From: Oscillospiraceae bacterium
Lineage (GTDB): Bacteria > Bacillota > Clostridia > Oscillospirales > Acutalibacteraceae
Length of the DNA: 10,751 nucleotides
NCBI GenBank assembly: GCA_902796295.1
Contig: CADBOL010000237.1
Location: 1 to 10,751, forward strand
Reading direction: 5' to 3'
Both the position numbers and the translations under genes were made by a program. The notes below the pieces were generated by a model, which was not told where the DNA came from, ran no database searches, and worked only from the letters and a program-made list of their open reading frames with translations. This document shows positions 6,904 through 10,751 of this stretch, piece after piece (positions within the stretch are counted from its first letter, which is position 1; every line of letters begins with the position of its first letter).

Positions 6904-8418
6904 ATGCCCGGTAAAGACAAAAACGGCAGAATTAAATATGATAAATTTGATTATAAAGTCGGAAGCAAGTCTGAGCTTATCGGCTTTGCCCTGGCTATTA
7001 TTCTGCTCGCTGTATCCCTTGTGCCTCTGATTCCGGATTTTCCGGCCGATCTTATGTGTATGATAAGCGCTGTGCTCTGCAGTTATCCGGTAGTCATTGA
7101 TGCCTTTTACGGCTTAAAAAAGAAAAAGCTCAAAAAGCCCCTGCTGCTTGTAATAATAATTATCGGCCTTATGATAATCGGCAGATTTTTTGATGCCGCT
7201 GTGTGTGCCGTGCTTATAAGGGCGGGAGATATGGCGGAAAAGGCGGTATCCCGCAGAGAAAAGAAGCTGCTTGCCGGCCGCAGTAAGGCGATAGCAGAAA
7301 CCGGTCACCTTGTCAGAGAAGACGGCGGCTCCGAGATTACGGATGCTTCCGATATAGCGGTAGGAAACGCTTTCGCCGTTCTTCCGGGTGAGGTTATGCC
7401 TGTTGACGCTCTCATAGAAGAGGGGAAAGGCGCTTTTGATATGTCGCTGATTACGGGTGATACAACTCCGGTATTTGCCGGGCCCGGCGACACTGTTCCG
7501 GCGGGCGCGGTAAACGGGCAGAGCACGGTTTACTGCATAGCTTACAGAGATAAAGATTCATCTGCCGCCTGCAGGATTTACAAAGCCGTTTCGGATGCGT
7601 GCGGCAAAGAATTCCCCGGCGCAAAACACAGAAAAACCGCGAAGTATTTATCCGCTCTGTTTATTATCTCGGGTATATTGATTGCGGTAATCGGCAGCAT
7701 TGTGACAGGCAGTCCCTTTGATTATATCTGCAGAGGGCTCGGCGTGTGCGCTCTGTGTTTTGCCGGCTCCGCTCTTTCGGGGTCACGCCTTATTGCTGTT
7801 TCTTCTCTGATTGACACCGCCGGAGCGGGCGCGGTGCTGACCTCTCCCGAAGGCATGGGCAAGCTGATAAAATCAAAGGTGATTCTGCTGTGTGAAGAGG
7901 TTTTTGCGAAGCGCTCACCTGAAATCAAGTCAGCGGTCGCTCTGTTTAAGAATTACGGAGTCAGAGAGACAGACGTGGTGATTCCCGAGGGTGAAACGGC
8001 AAAGGCCGCTTTCGCAAAGCAGTGCGGAATCGACAGAGTCTTCAGCGGCGATGAGCTGAGCATAAAAACCGATCAGAAGCTTATAATTGACAGCAGCGAA
8101 ATGACAGTCAGCGAAAGATATGCCGCCGACGGTGATTTCAAGGCGGTTTACAATTATCTCGGATTTGATAAAGAAGCGGATGCCGTATTCACAGGCCCCA
8201 ATCTGCTCAGGGCGGCAGGCGTTATAAGAAAATGCCTCAGATACCGCGGCGTGATGCGTATTTTTACATTATTCTTTGCCGCTCTCAAGATTGCCGCGGC
8301 GGTGCTTGCAGGGCTCGGAATAATCCCTGTGTGGGTATCCTTTGCATCCGACATTGCAATCCTTGCTTTCGCGTTTATCGCCTGCCTCGGCGCAGGGAAA
8401 ACGGCAAACGGAAAATAA
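6904..8418 (+). CDS. Degenerate P1B-type (heavy-metal) ATPase-like membrane protein, probable pseudo-ATPase
   Basis: A 504-residue integral membrane protein with the layout of a Zn/Cd/Cu-type P1B ATPase but without its catalytic core. Hydrophobic segments lie near 24-43, 47-67, 79-93, 94-108, 246-268, 271-297, 453-473 and 475-497, matching the eight helices of the family. The actuator domain (about 110-235) is clear: VGNAFAVLPGEVMPVDAL, DMSLITGDTTP, GDTVPAGAVNG; the essential TGE is TGD (Asp186). The CPC metal motif is replaced by Gly-Val-Cys (280-282). Where FDKTGTLT should stand the sequence is LCEEVFAK (329-336), so the phosphorylated Asp appears to be Cys330. The region to the last helix pair is only about 120 residues, lacks the HP motif and GDGxND hinge, and has little nucleotide-binding domain. 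Residues 375-387 and 425-450 still resemble the GID and EADVVL segments. There are no stops or frameshifts, so it is not an obvious pseudogene. Function is unknown: perhaps a regulatory or metal-sensing scaffold. Confidence 0.8.
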   Translation: MPGKDKNGRIKYDKFDYKVGSKSELIGFALAIILLAVSLVPLIPDFPADLMCMISAVLCSYPVVIDAFYGLKKKKLKKPLLLVIIIIGLMIIGRFFDAAVCAVLIRAGDMAEKAVSRREKKLLAGRSKAIAETGHLVREDGGSEITDASDIAVGNAFAVLPGEVMPVDALIEEGKGAFDMSLITGDTTPVFAGPGDTVPAGAVNGQSTVYCIAYRDKDSSAACRIYKAVSDACGKEFPGAKHRKTAKYLSALFIISGILIAVIGSIVTGSPFDYICRGLGVCALCFAGSALSGSRLIAVSSLIDTAGAGAVLTSPEGMGKLIKSKVILLCEEVFAKRSPEIKSAVALFKNYGVRETDVVIPEGETAKAAFAKQCGIDRVFSGDELSIKTDQKLIIDSSEMTVSERYAADGDFKAVYNYLGFDKEADAVFTGPNLLRAAGVIRKCLRYRGVMRIFTLFFAALKIAAAVLAGLGIIPVWVSFASDIAILAFAFIACLGAGKTANGK

Positions 8419-8422
8419 TAAA

Positions 8423-8448
8423 AAGGGCAGGCTGTCCGGCTTGCCCTT
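8423..8448. terminator. Hairpin after the ATPase-like gene (imperfect terminator)
   Basis: Arms 8423-8432 and 8439-8448 form a 10-bp stem (one G-U pair) with a 6-base loop, starting five bases after the stop codon. On the plus strand it is followed by AAAAATATTT rather than a U-run, so it is a poor Rho-independent terminator in the gene direction. On the minus strand it is followed by TTTTTATTATTTT, a better tract. It may act as partial terminator or 3'-end stabiliser. Confidence 0.55.
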
Positions 8449-8453
8449 AAAAA

Positions 8454-8482
8454 TATTTGAAAAATTCAAAATAATTCAAATA
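8454..8482. promoter_or_regulatory. TATTTGAA/TTCAAATA repeat cluster upstream of the sigma factor gene
   Basis: TATTTGAA at 8454-8461 is exactly inverted as TTCAAATA at 8475-8482, and a third half-site AATTCAAA at 8463-8470 repeats directly at 8473-8480, exactly one helical turn (10 bp) apart. The arrangement, in the only gap between the ATPase-like gene and the sigma operon, suggests a protein-binding site. I could not find a convincing -35/-10 pair here; TTGAAA at 8457-8462 is a possible -35 box. Confidence 0.35.
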
Positions 8483-8513
8483 CTTTTTGTCTTTTTAACG
8501 TTATGTTTACCGG

Positions 8514-8522
8514 AGGAGGTGA
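8514..8522 (+). promoter_or_regulatory. Perfect Shine-Dalgarno of the sigma factor gene
   Basis: AGGAGGTGA is a full 9-base complement of the 16S rRNA 3' end, four bases before ATG 8527. It rules out the in-frame ATG at 8503, which lies upstream of this site and has no ribosome binding site of its own. Confidence 0.85.
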
Positions 8523-8526
8523 GAGA

Positions 8527-9066
8527 ATGACAAATCACGAAATCGATAAACTTATGAAAAGAATTGCCCTTGGAGATATGGCTGCTCTTGAGGAGCTTTA
8601 CAGAAACATGAGCAAGCCCGTGTATTTCTATGCGCTGCGCCTTGTCGGAGATCCCGTTGCCGCCGAGGATGTGATGCAGGATACATTTGTCTCCGTTATG
8701 CGCTCTTCAGGCACTTACAACGCAGAGGAAAAAGGTAAGGCGTGGCTGTTTACGATAGCGAAAAACAAGGCGGCGGATATAATCAGAAAGCGCTCGGACC
8801 TTGTTTCCGGCGGCGAGATTGAGGATGTTGCCGACAGGAGAGATTTCACAACACAGTCCGATAACAGCATCGCGGTCACAAATCTGCTCAATCAGCTGAG
8901 CAAAAAAGAACGTGATATTGTCACGCTGAGGCTTTTCGGCGATATGACTCTCACTCAGGTTTCAAAGGAGCTTGATATTCCCAAAGGCACGGTGTTCTGG
9001 ACTTACAGCAACGCCGTGAAAAAGCTCCGCAGGTATTATACGGGAGGCGAAAAGGATGAAAAGTAA
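8527..9066 (+). CDS. ECF-type RNA polymerase sigma factor
   Basis: A 179-residue sigma-70 family factor of the extracytoplasmic function type, with only regions 2 and 4. Region 2 (about 20-90) shows ALEELYRNMSKPVYFYALRL and the core-binding and -10 segment AAEDVMQDTFVSV, then GKAWLFTIAKNKAADIIRK. Region 4 (about 115-170) shows LSKKERDIVTLRLFGDMTLT and the helix-turn-helix VSKELDIPKGTVFWTYSNAVKKLRRY. The recognition helix has FWTYS in place of the common KSRLH, as in some clostridial ECF groups. It would direct RNA polymerase to stress or envelope genes, probably including its own operon. It overlaps the next gene by 11 bp, the usual linkage to an anti-sigma factor. Strong translation is predicted from its perfect Shine-Dalgarno. 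Confidence 0.93.
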   Translation: MTNHEIDKLMKRIALGDMAALEELYRNMSKPVYFYALRLVGDPVAAEDVMQDTFVSVMRSSGTYNAEEKGKAWLFTIAKNKAADIIRKRSDLVSGGEIEDVADRRDFTTQSDNSIAVTNLLNQLSKKERDIVTLRLFGDMTLTQVSKELDIPKGTVFWTYSNAVKKLRRYYTGGEKDEK

Positions 9067-10141
9067 ATTTGAAAAAGAGCTAAGAGAAAAAGCATATTCC
9101 GCAGTTCCCGACGGATGGGATGAGGTAGAGAAAAAGGCAAAGGTTTTTGAGCCCTCGGGAATAATCAATAAGGCAAAGAGCAGCCCGGTTAAAACCATTG
9201 CCGCCGCTGCCGCGGCCGTTGCCGTTGTTATCGGCGCCGGTTTTGCAATAAAGGCGATGCAGAGAAGCCCGGTTCCCTATGAGGCGGATGATATTGAAAC
9301 AATTCAGGCCGCAGTGACTGAATCCGGAGAGCCGGCTGACGAATCCGCGGCGTCAGACAGTGAACAGACAGCCCCCGCAGCGTCGGAAGGTGATGCGGAA
9401 GTATTCGATGCTGCTGAAACAGTTTCCGAAACAACGTCGAAAAAAACGAATCTGCTCTCCGCGGAAGATACTTCGGCAGATAAAAAGGACAAAACGGAAA
9501 AATCCGCAAAAGAGCAAAAGAATACCAAAGCCGGAAATAAGGACTCAACTTCAGCCCTCGCCGAGAGAAAGACGTCATCGGCGGATTCTTTGAACGCGCA
9601 GGCTCAGACGGCAGCTGAAACCACCACGGCAGCCCCGGAAACGGCAGTATCAATGAACTATACATACGTTATCAACAGCGGTAAATATAAGGATTACTGT
9701 CCGGGCAAGGTTATCGAAAAAGACAGGGTCGGCGAAAAAATCGGGTCGGTAACCGTTACGGGTTACTGGGAAGGTTTCGGCGCCGTAAGTGAGAATAAGA
9801 CACAAAGAGAAACACTCTCGGCCGATGTGTATCAGATTGAAGGCGTTTCCGATGATGTCGCTGTCTGTCTTAAATTCAATGATAAGGGAGACGCGCTGAC
9901 CACAAATCATTATTATGTTGTGATAAACCCGAAAGCCGACTATTCTCCGGTCAGAGAGTATTGTATCGCGGTGCCAAATACCCGGATTGCCGAGGATAAT
10001 ACGGATAAAAATGTACCCACCGCTAGCAATCCCTATTATCCCGAGCAGTCAAAAGAAGCGGAGCTCACGCGCGGCAAAACCGAGACCGTGACGGCGGTAA
10101 CAAGCAAAGCGCATACCGAAACACAGACCGTTTCCGGATAA
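9056..10141 (+). CDS. Single-pass membrane protein, probable anti-sigma factor
   Basis: A 361-residue protein with an N-terminal cytoplasmic part of about 45 residues (charged, helical, including VPDGWDEVEKKAK), one Ala-rich membrane helix (about 46-66), a low-complexity Ser/Thr/Ala/Glu/Lys linker (about 75-198), an extracellular domain (about 199-315) with EKIGSVTVTGYWEGFG, SADVYQIEGVSDDVAVCLKF and NHYYVVINP, and a Thr-rich tail. The overlap with the sigma gene and the topology (short cytosolic part, single helix, outer domain) support an anti-sigma role, but no zinc-finger (HxxxCxxC) motif is present, so this is inferred from position and layout. The outer domain resembles the envelope domains of many unnamed Ruminococcaceae anti-sigma-like proteins. 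ATG 9056 has GGGAGG at 9042-9047, eight bases upstream. Two Cys (215 and 303) may form a disulfide outside the cell. Confidence 0.72.
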   Translation: MKSKFEKELREKAYSAVPDGWDEVEKKAKVFEPSGIINKAKSSPVKTIAAAAAAVAVVIGAGFAIKAMQRSPVPYEADDIETIQAAVTESGEPADESAASDSEQTAPAASEGDAEVFDAAETVSETTSKKTNLLSAEDTSADKKDKTEKSAKEQKNTKAGNKDSTSALAERKTSSADSLNAQAQTAAETTTAAPETAVSMNYTYVINSGKYKDYCPGKVIEKDRVGEKIGSVTVTGYWEGFGAVSENKTQRETLSADVYQIEGVSDDVAVCLKFNDKGDALTTNHYYVVINPKADYSPVREYCIAVPNTRIAEDNTDKNVPTASNPYYPEQSKEAELTRGKTETVTAVTSKAHTETQTVSG

Positions 10142-10152
10142 GGAGACAGACT

Positions 10153-10751
10153 ATGAAAAAGATTATTATAATTATCATAGCGGTTCTGCTTGCGGGTATT
10201 ATCATCCCCGTACCCAAAACATATGCGGACGGTACAAAATCATACAGCGCGCTCGCTTACAAAATCGTAAAATGGAACAGACCTTTTTACAAGAATCTGA
10301 TGTTCACTCAGACGGAGGTTTACAAGTTCCCCCATTCGCTTAAATCCGTTGACGAACTCTGGGAGGGAATGGAGATAGACCCCGCCGTCAGTCTGATGAC
10401 AGGCACGGCGGAAATAACGGATGACGGGCGGATTCTTTTAAGAATAACCGAAGACACCGGCAGCTTCAAAGAGGGAGACACCGCCGATATTACGGATTAT
10501 ACGGATTTTGAAGTCAAAGACGGCGATATACTAAGTGTGGAGTATCTGCCGGAGCTTTATTCAAAGGGGCCGATGATTTCGGAAATCGTTGATATCAAAA
10601 GGGTTTCAGAAGCCGGAACCGATAAGAAAGCGACGGAAACCGAATCCGTTAATGCAGATGAAGGAACAGACCCGGAGACCTGTGAAGAAAATCCTTCTTC
10701 AACAAGTATGCCGTCAACAGCCGTTGTTACAAATCCGTATAAATTCAATAC
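10153..10751 (+). CDS. Membrane-anchored or secreted protein of unknown function, 3' end outside the window
   Basis: The frame is open from ATG 10153 to the right edge with no stop; 199 residues are visible. AAGGAG at 10140-10145, overlapping the previous stop, gives a good ribosome binding site 7 bases upstream. The N-terminus is MKK followed by a run of Ile and other hydrophobic residues to about position 20, then PVPKTYADGTKSYSALAYKI: a signal peptide or anchor. The motifs DGTKSYSALAYKIVKWNRP and KSVDELWEGM recall a small unnamed family of exported proteins common in gut Clostridia near similar sigma/anti-sigma genes; I know of no function for it. From about residue 150 it becomes Thr/Ser/Glu-rich like the linker of the preceding protein. 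It is third in the sigma operon and may be an accessory sensor or target of the same signalling system. Confidence 0.7.
   Translation, partial: MKKIIIIIIAVLLAGIIIPVPKTYADGTKSYSALAYKIVKWNRPFYKNLMFTQTEVYKFPHSLKSVDELWEGMEIDPAVSLMTGTAEITDDGRILLRITEDTGSFKEGDTADITDYTDFEVKDGDILSVEYLPELYSKGPMISEIVDIKRVSEAGTDKKATETESVNADEGTDPETCEENPSSTSMPSTAVVTNPYKFN

Noticed and set aside
6904..8418. Interpretation as an ordinary functional heavy-metal exporting ATPase
   Set aside because: The phosphorylation Asp, CPC site, HP motif and GDGxND hinge cannot be found, so a normal transport cycle is not supported.
9360..9593. Arg/Lys-rich small frame within the anti-sigma linker region
   Set aside because: Alternate-frame reading of an A-rich low-complexity stretch, without a ribosome binding site.
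9228..9665. 145-codon minus-strand frame opposite the anti-sigma gene
   Set aside because: It arises from the low-complexity linker coding sequence; no start signals and no coherent protein features.
1..10751. CRISPR arrays, tRNA/rRNA genes, insertion sequences or prophage genes
   Set aside because: No regularly spaced repeats, cloverleaf-like segments, transposase motifs or terminal inverted repeats were seen on either strand.

Overview
The window looks like a stretch of chromosome from an anaerobic, low-to-mid-GC Gram-positive bacterium, most likely a gut Clostridia member of the Oscillospiraceae/Ruminococcaceae type. This is inferred from strong AGGAGG(TGA) ribosome binding sites, sigma-A type promoters, tightly packed operons with 4-bp overlaps, a rubredoxin-first ('reverse') rubrerythrin, and an ECF sigma/membrane anti-sigma pair with Ser/Thr-rich linkers of the kind common in that group. 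No taxonomic marker gene is present, so this stays an inference.

Layout: (1) 2-388, the 3' end of a gene resembling the C-terminus of a type I restriction endonuclease R subunit, closing on a bidirectional terminator. (2) 457-1688, minus strand: a reverse rubrerythrin with its own consensus promoter (TTGACA-17-TATAAT, partly inside the upstream gene) and, behind it, a HAD-family phosphatase-like gene. (3) 1808-8418, plus strand: a six-gene, probably co-transcribed block: 4-alpha-glucanotransferase (malQ), a PLP enzyme of the methionine gamma-lyase / 'aluminum resistance' family, a DUF2461 protein, two tandem paralogous endonuclease/exonuclease/phosphatase (EEP) proteins (the first membrane-anchored or secreted, the second cytosolic), and a remarkable P1B-type metal-ATPase-like membrane protein. 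The last keeps the membrane and actuator architecture but has lost the DKTGT phosphorylation site, the CPC metal site, the GDGxND hinge and most of the nucleotide-binding domain. (4) 8527-10751 (runs off the end): an ECF sigma factor, an overlapping single-pass membrane protein that is its probable anti-sigma factor, and a membrane-anchored or secreted protein of unknown function, together forming a likely cell-envelope sensing module.

The most noteworthy element is the apparent pseudo-P-type ATPase at 6904-8418, an uninterrupted reading frame for a transporter scaffold that seems unable to carry out the phospho-enzyme cycle. Secondary points are the tandem EEP duplication with split localisation, the metabolically mixed operon, and the uncharacterised sigma/anti-sigma/envelope-protein trio with an unusual inverted/direct repeat cluster in front of it. 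No tRNA, rRNA, CRISPR array or insertion sequence was seen, and no gene-free stretch exceeds about 110 bases.
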